Shown here piece after piece: positions 1 through 10,784 of a stretch of 64,000 nucleotides of DNA. The notes under the pieces were generated by a model. It did not search any database, was not told the DNA's origin, and worked only from the letters and a program-made list of their open reading frames with translations. Numbering within the stretch: the first letter of the stretch is position 1; each line of letters opens with the position of its first letter. Source of the DNA: Mayamaea pseudoterrestris (Eukaryota > Bacillariophyta > Bacillariophyceae > Sellaphorales > Sellaphoraceae); contig BROI01000029.1 of assembly GCA_027923505.1 (NCBI GenBank), positions 62,001-126,000 of the forward strand, given 5' to 3'. The position numbers and the translations under genes are program-made.

Positions 1-128
1 AGGTCAAGCAAGTTGTTGATTCAAAGGGAAATAACGAAACGAGATAAGTTAAAGTAGTGGTATTGATCTTACAAAATTATGTAGTAGATTTATCAAGATG
101 GTGATGAACATCATTTAAAATAATTCAA

Positions 129-1178
129 TCACTTATTGACTGCTTCCTCGAGTTCTTGCTCACGAAGTGTCACTCGGCGCTGCAGTTCGCCGATCGTTTC
201 CACAGGTTGCGCCGCCGTCCGCTGGTTGTTCCGGCTAATGTGCTTCATAGCCGAGCGAATGGCTTGAGCTGATTCCTGATCTTCCAGAACGAGTGTCACG
301 TGCTTCTGCAGTGTACCATGACGACGAATCGTTTGAAAGTGAGGCAATGCAACCTCTCGCTCGCTGCGCATTGACATGCGTCGCAACGCCGCCAATGTCT
401 TGTCATGCTCGGCCGTCATGGCGGCATTATCCTTGTTTTCTTCGCGAGCCTTCTCGACTTGCACGGTCAAACTCGCAATGAGTTCCTTGAAGGCAAACAA
501 TGGAATGTTTTGACGCAGCACCTCAGCTTCCTCCTCTCGCTCGAAGCCTCCAAACTCCTTGCTTTCAATGTAGCGCTTGGTCGCCCATGCCACATACTTG
601 GCATGCAGCTGAAATAGGAATCGAATAGGAAAAAGTCCTTCAAAGTGCTCGCCATGATGATACACCTCGCAAGTGCCATCCGTCTTGCGATTGTATCCAA
701 AATTCTGAGTCATTTGCCAGAGCAGTAGATTGCCAAACGGTGACACCTCCTTGAATTGCTCGCGCTTGTTGAACCATGCAATAGTATCTGGCTCGCCGTC
801 TCCATCTGTATCTTCCTCCCGCTCCTGAAACTCAATGGAAACTTCCAAATGGCCTGGACCCGTAAGTCCCCACGCGTGAATGACTCCATCGTCGTCAAAC
901 GTGCTGCCGCGCATCATAAAGTTTACCATGAATGGAAAGATGCAAAAAATTTCCATAAAGTCTTCGCTCCCGTAAAAGTCTGCCAAGTCTTCCGACTTTT
1001 TCATTGTGACAAATCGGTGGTCGAAAAAGTCCTGGGCGGTTCCAAATTTCTTTTGGAGGCCGTAGCAGAGAATGCCGGCACCTGCGAGCTGCGCAAAGCG
1101 TTTGCCAGCCGAGTTGCTCTGCATCATGCGAGGAAGGAGACTCTTACCAAGCGTCCGTAATCGAAGAGCAGTCGCCAT
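129..1178 (-). CDS. Conserved-looking hypothetical protein, probably mitochondrial (349 aa)
   Basis: I do not recognise a family. The protein starts with a basic, hydroxylated amphipathic stretch (MATALRLRTLGKSLLPRMM) of the kind used for mitochondrial import; that location is an inference. The middle third is rich in aromatic residues (for example FPIRFLFQLHAKYVAW near residues 185-200) and the last third is charged and probably helical (residues about 225-349). The acidic run DTDGDGEPD near residue 125 resembles a single calcium-binding loop but is not a full EF-hand. The ATG at 1178 is the first in frame and the frame is open to a TGA at 129. No intron is needed. It points away from the gene-poor stretch that follows. 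Confidence 0.7.
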   Translation of the reverse strand: MATALRLRTLGKSLLPRMMQSNSAGKRFAQLAGAGILCYGLQKKFGTAQDFFDHRFVTMKKSEDLADFYGSEDFMEIFCIFPFMVNFMMRGSTFDDDGVIHAWGLTGPGHLEVSIEFQEREEDTDGDGEPDTIAWFNKREQFKEVSPFGNLLLWQMTQNFGYNRKTDGTCEVYHHGEHFEGLFPIRFLFQLHAKYVAWATKRYIESKEFGGFEREEEAEVLRQNIPLFAFKELIASLTVQVEKAREENKDNAAMTAEHDKTLAALRRMSMRSEREVALPHFQTIRRHGTLQKHVTLVLEDQESAQAIRSAMKHISRNNQRTAAQPVETIGELQRRVTLREQELEEAVNK

Positions 1179-3712
1179 GGTCGGTAAAGTATTTATTCGT
1201 TGATTTTGTTGGTCGTTTCGTGTGATGGAATTGTGCGAACTGGTGAATCGGAAAGGGCCTCACGCCACGACGAATGACCCAAGGAACGTCTGGGAACGTC
1301 ACGTGATTCCTCGATGTTCTTTTTCACTATAGCTTACACTGTACTGAGTGACGCAGTTGAATAACTCAATGGTGTTTGATGAGTGTACTTTTGTGCTCTC
1401 CGGCGGGCGGAATAAACTACCGGTAGCTATGTACCGGCGGTGTGCCTTTCCAGTTTCGCTATCCTTTCGCTTTATTTCATAGCCATCCCAGGACGACCTT
1501 GCTCCCGAATAATTCGCCTTTTACTAGGCATACCAGCTTCCCGATAATCGCAAGTAGACGACGTATCATAGTACCAAAGTTCCGCCAAATCGATCACATT
1601 GATTCATAGACGCCATCGAGTCTCTGCTCGAGGCTCCACACGCTCGACTTTTGCTGGAACTTAACGATAGCATGAACAGTCGATCTCAACTTCCCCAATC
1701 GCACGCCTGCCCAGCTCGCCCTTCCAGGCCCCGCTAGAGTCCCTCACGCCTGTTCTACTATAAGTCGAAGACGGCATAGAGTTGGCAGGGAGTGTTTCGC
1801 GCTGAGGCACCAATGCCATGTTACCCCATGCTAAAATCTCTGCGTCTTGAGCCGCTTCAAGTCCACGATGGCAATTTGCTCCGAGGTAAAAGCGGTATGG
1901 TTTCACAAGGTGAGCAAGCCTCAATCCAGGACGTCAAAGGCTTGGAATCTCAAACAAAGCCGCCACGGGAGGCTCACGATCTGGAAGAGTTGGTTTTCCA
2001 AATATAGCCTCAGGGAATACCCGCAGAATCAAGTAACCTCCCATACTCATAGTTTTTAATCACAATGCCATGGATGAGGCACTTCTGTTTATTTATCGCG
2101 TAGATGTTTTACTGCTCTGGAACGTTTGGATCATTGCATCCTGCATGTCATTGCACACGATGCCGCAGAAATTTAGTAGATTCAGTTCCCCCAAACGGGC
2201 ATCGGCCTGACTGTGAAGGCGAGGATCTTCAGGAAAACTGTGCAATGATAACGCTGTAACCGCGGCACATTGATTTCGGTCAAGATTTTACCGTATGCAC
2301 AGGCATCCCTTATACGGTTGCGGACGCTGGAACTGCCACGTGGGCCGTATCGGATGCTGCCGAGAGTATCATTTAGGAAATGAGAGATACTGAAAGCTAC
2401 GAGTACCAGGAGGCCGGTATGTGGAAGAAGCATTGGACGAGGATGACGGCGCTGAGTCTACTGATGATGAGGTTCGCCAGGAGGGCAGTAACAGTAATTG
2501 CTCACACACGATGTCGATGACACCACTCTTGGGCAAGTGAAATTTGCGTCTTGCCAACATTGAAAAATGGCGACGTTGCGGTTGGCACCTTGTGCCGGTA
2601 TGGTACTTTTCCACTGACTCTGTATGATTCCGTTCGATGCGCACACCTTGTAGAGTAAAGCGAATGTCATTCGCATAGCTACTGATAGTGCATGAACCTT
2701 AATTAGAAGTGAAAACCATGTAAATGCGTTTAAGTGATAGATATAAGCTTTTTTACCCATCCCCCTCGCAGCCAGGAGTGCCTGACGCCGAGATATTGTC
2801 ATCTTCGAACAGCTATGCGTATCACGGACCTTTCCCAATGGCGCTTGTAGCCTAGAACGCTGTTCCGCCTCGTAGATTGCACTGCAGTGTTGTTTGTAGT
2901 AGATATCTTTCAGTGTGGCAAAAGTGCGTTAATTGTTCCAACTGGTGCAAAAGTGCTGCCGCTACGTCGATTGCTTGCGGCCAGTTACATCCGCTGATTA
3001 ACGCCCACCGAGAGGTTCATAAATCATAGCATCTGCGTGACATGGCCAAAACTGACACTGTAACCGTACTCGACAAAGGAACGGATCGCAGAAGAGCTGC
3101 GAGCGGAAGCCGCAATCCTCCCAAACATGCATGGCCTCAACTGTTTGAGTGGCGTCGGCAATGAGCGCAAAAGCTTGGTCTATTCGTCAATCAACCCTTG
3201 CGACGTGAATGGTCGTGCGAGTAATTAAAAACAAACATGAGAGTTGTCTGTCGGAAGCATGAGAAGAGCGTATGCAGCCTTGGTTCTTCTTCATCGTGTT
3301 TTGGCACTAAAGGAATAGCGAATCATCTTCACCGTTAACACTGCGTCGGTCGGCTTTTGTACATTGCTGCATTCATCATCCATATGCACCATCACAGCCT
3401 TTCGAAGACACGCGCCAATGTCCAACCTTGCTGGCATAGGGAGGCCATCACTCAATTACTTCGACAAGCCTGCCGCTCATATTGGACTCCAAGAATATGC
3501 CCTACAGCGCCATCCTGTGCACTTTGCAATATTGTATTCTTGTTTAATATGCTCGGAGGCTTTGCGAGGATGCATGGAACGGGGTGGCATGCTTTGAAAT
3601 GATGTGTGGATCTCGTCGTGATCATCCGATTACGTCTAATGCGCCTGCCGTACCGGTACATACGACGTACGATTCATCCAATCAGACCGATGAAGCTTGT
3701 TGGGCCTTTTTT
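1179..3712. other. Gene-poor stretch, no supported gene
   Basis: About 2.5 kb upstream of the first gene. Both strands carry only short open frames. The longest (minus strand, 2458-2838, 126 codons) has a hydrophobic stretch and a cysteine-rich end but no recognisable domain, so I do not call it. The acidic plus-strand frame around 2410-2530 is equally short. The stretch could hold decayed transposon sequence or a gene broken up by introns, but I cannot show either. I saw no tRNA-like or repeat structure in it. Confidence 0.5.
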
Positions 3713-4008
3713 CAAAGTTTCTGGCACTACTCTTTGAGCCACAGTCAACGAACGTCCGTTGAAAATCAAAGTTATTGGCACTACTATTTGAACCACAGTC
3801 AACGTCCGTTGAAAATCAAATTCATTGGCACCATACTGTTCCAATCACAGTCAGCGTACGTTGAAAATCAAAGTTATTGGCACTGCTGTTTGAACCCCAG
3901 TCGACATCCGTTGAAAATCAAAGTTTTTGGCACTACTGTTTGATGTACAGTGTCAATAACTTTGATTTATTTCAAAGTTTTTGGACTACTCTTTGATCGA
4001 CAGTCGGG
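3713..4008. repeat. Tandem repeat, five 50-54-bp units plus a partial sixth
   Basis: Units begin at 3713, 3767, 3817, 3869, 3919 and 3973, each opening with CAAA and then a TTGGCACTAC-like core, followed by a CACAGTC-like core and, in the first four, TTGAAAAT. Unit lengths are 54, 50, 52, 50 and 54 bp, and the last is partial (about 36 bp). Copies differ by scattered substitutions, so the array is not fresh. The fifth unit also contains CAATAACTTTGA, close to the reverse complement of the unit start, which gives a local inverted repeat. The frame open across the array (3584-3943) is a by-product of the repeat. Confidence 0.8.
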
Positions 4009-4889
4009 ACTTTTGCACGATCGCCATGATTCGAGCCGTTCATCCCTTGTCATTTTCTCCCATGATCAGCAGCAGCCGCAGCCCATGGAACGTCCCCATA
4101 GACGACAATGGCGAAAACACCGAGCAAAGACGGTGTCAAAGTCGCTTGTGCGTTTCAGCCATGCCATGAAGAGGCAAAGGAATGATTTGCTCTTCCCGTC
4201 ATGAGTCCTGAATGTCTTCCTCCCACTTTCACCCACCATCATCATGGCAGCTAGTGCGCAGACTATCATTTATAAAGCGATGCGAAGCCTCGGCACACCC
4301 GTCATTATGTACTTGAAATCTGACTTTTTACCGTTTATGCGGCTACAAGTCGACTGTCTCGCTCCATCCACGGTCGACAAGCGTTTACGCTTTGATCTTA
4401 GTGTTGACGCGAGAGGCGCATGAAGCTCATGACGAAGAACGATCAAGAGTCGAGAGTCAAGCAAGCATTTATGAAGGGCAATAACGATGATCTAATAATA
4501 TTAATGTTTCGCGTCACGAGTGGAACTCAACTGGAAATTTTTGATGCTGTCGTTCCAGACGCACTTGGAATGCAGCTTTTGTCAGAGTGTCATTTCGGCG
4601 TCAAAGGCAAACGGCTCTCGGTCGTTGCGCCCAGTCGAAGCGAAGAGCTTCATTTCACATGTCGGATCCAACCAAGGCTTTGCAACTGCACATTTCATCG
4701 GCTAGCGTATTTAATGCGGTTCTGTTCTCTGCTCATAGATCAGGGTATGCAGGGTGATGAAATTGCGCCATCGAGACGACACGCAGCAATCAACGAATCA
4801 CGCACTAATCTCCAAGACTACAAGAAATGATAATGACTGTGTCTATACTAGCGCACGTCACATCGATGGCTAAAATTTGCAGAGACTAT
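4009..4889. other. Intergenic, one doubtful small ORF (4420-4830, plus)
   Basis: This lies between the short tandem repeat and the 3' end of the M4 peptidase gene. A 136-codon plus-strand frame (4420-4830) starts with ATG, but its product matches no family I know and has no clear domain, signal peptide or membrane segment. It could be a small gene or chance. Nothing else stands out. Confidence 0.3.
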
Positions 4890-7367
4890 CTAACTCTTAA
4901 TGCATCGGCCGTTCCGACAGTCTTGGCCTCGGCGACATTGAGTCCTACGAATGCAGACACCACCAGCAGCAATTGACTTTTTACACTGCCTTGTCGCTTT
5001 CGTCGGTCCATCGCATGTCGAAGTGGCGCCGCAACACTCAGCTGCTTCTTGACACTGAACCCCTCGAGGCTTGCAAGTGGTGCAGCGAAGAGTCAAGTTT
5101 GAGTAACTGGCGACGGCATGAATCGAAACGTAGACCGAGGTGTCGCTCAACGCAGCCTTGATTGCGCATGACTCATTGGAGATTAAGCTTGCTGACGCGC
5201 ACATGGAGTCTCTGCGCGAGAGTGGGTATGGGACTGCGTCAGGTCGCATGTACAGGTCGGCGTTGCCATTCCCTCCTGTCAAAGTGCAAGTGCTAATCTC
5301 GCCCTGCTTGACGCCGTCCAACTTGAATACTTGCAAAGAAAATTCACCAGCTGTCTCGCCGGACAGGCCATTCAAGAGAAAGGTTTTGCTGACGGCAATG
5401 GGCGGAGGCTCAATGCCGCAAATGATTTGTACAGCATTATTCGATCCATACACTGCAATCTGGGTGATTTCGACAAACGCGCTCGTGACCTCACCCGACT
5501 CAATGGCGCTGCACTCGTTGAAGGAATGTCCGGCTAGAACGGAGAGTTCGGCTGGACCAGTAGCGTTGCCGTAGTAGATACGAATCTCGCTGTAATGGTC
5601 CTCAGCTCCAATCGACAGTGCGCAAGAGACGCGCTGCTCCGGCTTGATGACGCCGCTCAAGCTATAAACGAATCGTTCGTCATTCATATCAAAACTGTCG
5701 AGGACGACATCATTGTCGACGAGCGTGACCCAATTTGATATAGTTTTGATGTCGGCAAGACTTGTTTCCTGCGCAATGACACCAACCGCATCCCAGGCTG
5801 CCTCAACGGATGCGACGTATTGACCGGCAAACAGTACGGTGCAGCGGCGAGCCTCATGAAAACCTGAAGCGGGCGTCAGGCATGCAGTGTTTGCAAAGTA
5901 AATTATCTTGGCCGCGGCCAACAAGGAAGTGTCAAAGTCTGGGTCAATGGCGGGTACGTTGATGGTTGACTTGCCGCGAGGATGATGGCCGCCTTGAACC
6001 ATGAGCACGAACGCCAGACTCATGATTCCAGAGTTCTTGTGGACGCCGCCTTGGTCAGTTGATCCCATGTACCTATCGGCGTACCAGTCTCGTGTGGAAT
6101 TTCGGAACGTAGTGGGATCCGCCATGTATCTACCAGCTTTGTCAGTCTTGGAGAGACCCTCACCGATCAGCCAGCTGTTACCGACAGTAGCACCTTCTTG
6201 GCGACTGACACAAGCGGCAAATATATCACTTATAGCTTCGTTCAACGCCCCTGACTCATCAATTGCCAATAGTCTTGAGGTAAGGTATGTATACCCATGC
6301 GATAATTCATGGGCAACAATGTCAATTGAGCGGGAAAAGAATGTTGTATTGACTCCTGACAGATTTATTTAAATCGTGAGTTCAAAAGACTGTTATAGTG
6401 ATGAGTCGCGTCATATATACGTACCATTTCCATCGCCGTAAGCGACTGACATGGTTCGACCGTCGAAGAAACCGTTCTCATAGTTATTTGCATAATGGAC
6501 GTTTGATATGATTGGAGTGCCGTTACCGTCAATTGAATCTCGCCCAAAGTTGTCGTGGTAGAACTTATATGTCGATCGCGCATGCTTTTCCGCCCAGTAC
6601 TTGGCCTTGTCGGATGATGCCCGCGTATTCGATTGCATTATTTGGCAATCCTTGAGCTTGCTTTGGTGCTTGCAGTCTTTGGTGATTAAAGACAAGGCTC
6701 CCATAACTTGCGGACGGACCGCGACGATCTTGCCAGTGACAACCGACGCATACATTTTATCCGCGTAATAGTGGCTGCCAACGGGTTGATAGCCAAGCTC
6801 ACGCTCCCATGCCATGTGCGCATCGCCATTCTTGTCCACCACAATCTTGATGTCGCAGTCGGATAGCCAGACAGCCTGGTCGCCGTAGTTGGAAAGGAGT
6901 ACATTCGCAAAGGCTTCATCGCAAGTGTAGCTCTGGTTAGTATTGACGGAATTTTGCGCAATAAACTCGCCATTGACGCTGTAAATTTCACCGCTATCGT
7001 CGACGTGCATCACCATGGCCGCGTCAACTACTGGGTATCCGTCGTATATTTGCTGGAACCGCAAATGCTTGTGGCCCGTGTCATCGAGGATTACCCTGTT
7101 AATCTCAGCGCCCGGAAGGAATATTTCGGATCCAGTGGCTCCTTGATGCGTCTCGAGAATCCGAGCCAAGCTAGTGGACGCGCTCGAAGCAAGGCCTCGA
7201 CCATGCAACACAACTGAGTCGTCGACAACTCGACCGAGATCGCCACTGAGAAATACACTGCCTTTCCTCGTGGTCCCTCTTGCTTTTACCGAAACACACG
7301 AGCGGAAAAATATAGTCGCGAAGACAATGAGAAGGCACATTTGTTGCGTGGGGCGAAATTTTTTCAT
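4890..7367 (-). CDS. Secreted thermolysin-like metallopeptidase (family M4), 2 exons, about 802 aa
   Basis: Zinc endopeptidase of family M4, expected to be secreted as a proenzyme. Exon 1 is 7367-6425 and exon 2 is 6355-4890; the 69-nt intron (6424-6356, GT-AG) restores the frame at a split glycine codon. Residues 1-30 look like a signal peptide. Residues about 60-215 match the FTP and PepSY propeptide region. The catalytic domain has HELSH (330-334), the third zinc ligand E354 in ESGALNEAISD, and the transition-state histidine H420 in GVHKNSGI. Spacing equals or nearly equals that of thermolysin (H to E exactly 20, E to H 66 against 65). A C-terminal PPC-like beta domain and a cysteine-rich tail of about 65 residues follow. 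M4 enzymes are mainly bacterial and fungal, so ancient lateral acquisition is possible. The family call is firm; the domains after the catalytic part are less certain. Confidence 0.92.
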
Positions 7368-8401
7368 AGCGAAAGAGCGCTGCTAGACTGTGGAATATTT
7401 TGACGTGCGAATAGTTAAAACGACCAACCTACAAGGAACCGAACAGAAGTGGGAATGGACAGGTCTGCATTATTAACGTGGCAAGATGTAGAGTGTGGAC
7501 TCCCGCATGCAATCGAGGACTCCCGCAATACGAGATGCACTGCGACGTTCCGATAGCTTTAATGGTATCGATAGCTAAGCAGACTATATACAAGCTATTA
7601 CCGTCGTTTAATTACTATTCACTTTTTTCCGAGAGGTTGGTGGATTCGCCCTACCCGAGGCCCCCAACGCTAGAGTCGTCGTCATTAGATTGCCACCTCG
7701 GACAAACGACAACTAAAATATGAATGCTGCAAACTTACTCAATAGTCGTGCGTTTCTACAGGTTAAATATTTATACAGCAAACGAAGTAGATCTAATCCA
7801 TTGTGGTCATAACTCTTTTTAAGATGTCATTGCTGCAATCGGAATAGCACTAGCCGGGTCTCCTTGTTTAAACCCCAGAGTTTCTTCCACATCATCTTGC
7901 TTAATTTAATCCTCACTCCTGGAAACAAGACGCTTGGCGTATGAAGGAGTGACAGCAGGGCTCTCAGTTGCCTATGTGGTTCTTTTGAAATCTTGTCGCA
8001 GGAGCCAACTTTCACAATTGGAGCTGACTCGCCCAAGCCGAAACTCGCCTCGCGCAGGATCGTCCGCCTGGTAACCAGCGAACACGTCGGCTCCAAAATT
8101 ACCAATTGCTCAACGCTGCATTGCGGGTTGCAGAGGCGAATCTATCATTGCTGTTGGAGTTTGAATCGCGCTAGAGTTAGCGAGTGTTCGCGGGGCGCCG
8201 TGTGCCAGTCTGGGAACAGCTGCGGGAGATGTCGCTGTTAGTTAAGTCGTCGTCACGAGGATATGTGCTAGTTCTCCTTTAAAAGGAACAGCCACAAAAA
8301 TATACACGTTGCATCATGCCTGTCATGGAATAAAACTATGTAGACTTTGTTAGCGATAGCAATTTTGCTTCGTGGTTTACCAACCATTGTAACTTGCGAC
8401 A
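7368..8401. other. Intergenic, no supported gene
   Basis: About 1 kb between the 5' end of the M4 peptidase gene and the 3' end of the transporter gene. It should contain the peptidase promoter next to 7368 and the transporter 3' UTR next to 8401. The open frames inside are under 95 codons and unlike any known protein. No repeat or RNA gene was recognised. Confidence 0.5.
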
Positions 8402-10129
8402 TTATCGTAGCAAGTGAGGAAAGTACGAATTCAAAACTGCAGTGAGTGCTCCCACAATCGCCGAAACGCCCCCAAAAGAAACGAGGAACTTGGAAAAGCC
8501 GCGTTCTATCCGTAGCCATTTGCTACGTCGGTTGCTGCCGCTTTTGAAAGGCTCGGACGACGTGAGCTTGAGAAACAACAAGGCTGGAAAAATGTAAATG
8601 ATTGCCGTTCCCATGAGAGCGCCGTTAAAGCTGACGACAAATCCAGCGTCCTTGACGATCAAGGCTGTGGCAGTAATGATGGACATTAGTGCCATAATCA
8701 TACGTTTGCGAAGTTTGTCACCCTGCGCGGCTGCTCGTGGTGCTTGTTTGACGGCCGTTTCAATATGATTGATGGCTTGACTTTGCTTGCTCTTCGCCAA
8801 GTCCATTGCCGACGATAAGCATCCTTGAAACACAAACGGAAAGCCGCCAATCATGCTGATTAGCACCAACACTCGACAAAGACTTGCGCCACGGTCTAGT
8901 GATGAATAATTGTTGAGAATCATTCCTTGACAGCTTCCACCAAATGTTAGAAAGCCTGCGCTGATAATGACGGCATTGACAATCGCGACCAATCCATATC
9001 CAATGACTGTCGTCAGATTGTATTTTCGAAGTGCTTCGCTGTTGCCCTTGCTGTTAAATGCTACTGCTGCCGTGCTTGCATTCGATAGCTGGGTTTCGGT
9101 GAAACTGTGATAAAAGTCAGGCGCGCTAAAATGAGCCATCCACGCGACGCATGCCATGGCGACTAGAATGAGTGGAGCTGGCGAGTAAAGGCGACTGTAG
9201 GTACCAAAATTTGGCGCGTTGGAGGCTAGCATTCGCTTTCCGAAACTGCTTGCAGCCGAAACGGCGTATGGACTCGATGTCACAATGGCAGGACACCGCA
9301 AGGTCATGAATGCAGCAATGATGATTGTTCCAAGCACTCCTATGACGGAGACTGGAGCCAATGCCGCTAGTGATGGCAGCTGCACCAGTGGCAACAAGAC
9401 GGCACCCGTCACACCCAAGATCGAAGCTTGCCTAGTCGCCCAAATGCCCGAAACAAGACCTGATCCCTTTAATAGTCCACTGAGCGAATCTCCGATGACT
9501 AAACTGAACGTCAAACAGCATCCAAGGCAGTAAATGAGGTTGGCGGCGGAAACAATCCAGCTCGTATCATTGCTTATTTTGGACGACGATTTCGTTGCAG
9601 TAAAAATCGTCTTCCACATTTCCCCTAGACTCTTCGCATTCGTTTCATGCGCCAGTCGTCCGTAGAGAGAAAAGGTATAGGCCGATAGTACTCCCAGTGC
9701 TAGTAGCAAAGCATTGGCCGCGTAGAGACTGGATGGATGGTTGGATGCTGCCGCCAATCCAAACGGCAGTGCGAGGCAACCGGAACCGAGAATGGCCTTC
9801 ATCAATCCAAATGTCGCCGACAAGACCGTCTGCAGAGAAGCAGCTTCAGTGTTACTTGATTCTTGACTAGATGATTCTATACTAGTCGCGGCTTTAGAGC
9901 CTTCGGGTTGAGGGACAATGAAAGCGTCATTGGATGCAGCAGCGAGCCGTCGGTTGAACTTGTAGTAGTTGTAGTAGCGAACATCATGAGGTCGTCTCAC
10001 GTCGACATAGCGCTTTAAAGAGGCTCCATTCAAACATGAGAATTGTTTTGATATGTGAGGAATCCGAAACTCAAAGGCTGAAGTGCCTATTGCGAGCAGG
10101 AGCAATGAAGAGCAACTAAATACTCCCAT
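8402..10129 (-). CDS. Amino-acid transporter of the AAAP/SLC38 type (575 aa)
   Basis: Integral membrane amino-acid permease of the Aa_trans family (AAAP/SLC32-36-38). A leader of about 110 residues rich in Ser, Asn and Ala precedes the membrane part, and the first residues are hydrophobic enough for a signal or targeting peptide. The signature first helix lies near residues 110-135 (FGLMKAILGSGCLALPFGLA), as in this family. About ten further hydrophobic segments run to the C-terminus, the last near residues 550-565. The substrate cannot be read from sequence. The ATG at 10129 is the first in frame, and no intron is needed. A leader this long could hold an organellar targeting signal; plasma membrane, vacuole and plastid envelope all remain possible. 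Confidence 0.85.
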   Translation of the reverse strand: MGVFSCSSLLLLAIGTSAFEFRIPHISKQFSCLNGASLKRYVDVRRPHDVRYYNYYKFNRRLAAASNDAFIVPQPEGSKAATSIESSSQESSNTEAASLQTVLSATFGLMKAILGSGCLALPFGLAAASNHPSSLYAANALLLALGVLSAYTFSLYGRLAHETNAKSLGEMWKTIFTATKSSSKISNDTSWIVSAANLIYCLGCCLTFSLVIGDSLSGLLKGSGLVSGIWATRQASILGVTGAVLLPLVQLPSLAALAPVSVIGVLGTIIIAAFMTLRCPAIVTSSPYAVSAASSFGKRMLASNAPNFGTYSRLYSPAPLILVAMACVAWMAHFSAPDFYHSFTETQLSNASTAAVAFNSKGNSEALRKYNLTTVIGYGLVAIVNAVIISAGFLTFGGSCQGMILNNYSSLDRGASLCRVLVLISMIGGFPFVFQGCLSSAMDLAKSKQSQAINHIETAVKQAPRAAAQGDKLRKRMIMALMSIITATALIVKDAGFVVSFNGALMGTAIIYIFPALLFLKLTSSEPFKSGSNRRSKWLRIERGFSKFLVSFGGVSAIVGALTAVLNSYFPHLLR

Positions 10130-10784
10130 GGTCGTCGGAAGTTGTGCGATCTTCCTTGGAAAAGCGACGGTTGAAGAATGTCGCAGCGCAAGTGATTGTA
10201 TCGAGCTATCCCTTTTTGGCTTATCATTTATGTGGTCACTGCGTGCTCAGCTACCCAATTCATGTAAGTGCTCTAATAAAGTTCAATCATTTGTTTGAAT
10301 GCTTGTCAGGCCACTCTGGCAGTCTGGATGCCAACTGGGGTGCAGTGCTGGCAGATCCAACAAGTTGTTGGATCTGCGGAGTCTCACCGTGACTGCCATG
10401 CATGGAGATGGATACGAGTACAAAGGTGCTACTGACCCAACTGTTACTCCCAACATGACATAAATTATCAATAGCGAGGGTGTGACTGTCTTGGTAGGCC
10501 ATTTTAATGATCCCTGCTGCCAGAATGGGGCACTGCTGGCACATTCAACCGTGTGTTGAATGTGCTCAGTCTCTTGGCATAGTGATGGGTTCCGCACTTA
10601 AACAGAGAAAAATATTGGTCCAGTGCAAATTAATTGGGGTGCATAACTAGCAGATTCAACCAGCATTGGATCTGGTAAGTCTCACCATGCCATGCGTGGA
10701 GATTGATAGACACTGTGGTGCTACTGACCTAACTGTTGGATCTACATGAGATAGTGAACGAAGCCGTTGCGAATACATAGATAT
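10130..10784. repeat. Intergenic stretch with three diverged copies of a hairpin-bearing repeat
   Basis: Three related copies lie between the transporter and CSTF2. Each has the same order: a GGGG(T)GCA-like left flank, an inverted repeat, then a GTCTC-containing right flank. The hairpins are at 10351-10377 (GCAGATCCAACAA, one centre base, exact reverse complement), 10539-10565 (GCACATTCAAC, five-base loop, exact reverse complement) and 10651-10674 (CAGATTCAA, six-base loop, TTGGATCTG with one G-T pair). Copies 1 and 3 also share about 70 bp of right flank (GGTGCTACTGACC and neighbours). Arm bases that differ between copies 1 and 2 differ on both sides, so pairing is kept. This may be a small non-autonomous element or an RNA structure. 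No protein gene is supported. Confidence 0.7.

Noticed and set aside
2458-2838. 126-codon minus-strand frame in the gene-poor stretch
   Set aside because: Considered as a transposase relic or small secreted protein, but no motif supports either.
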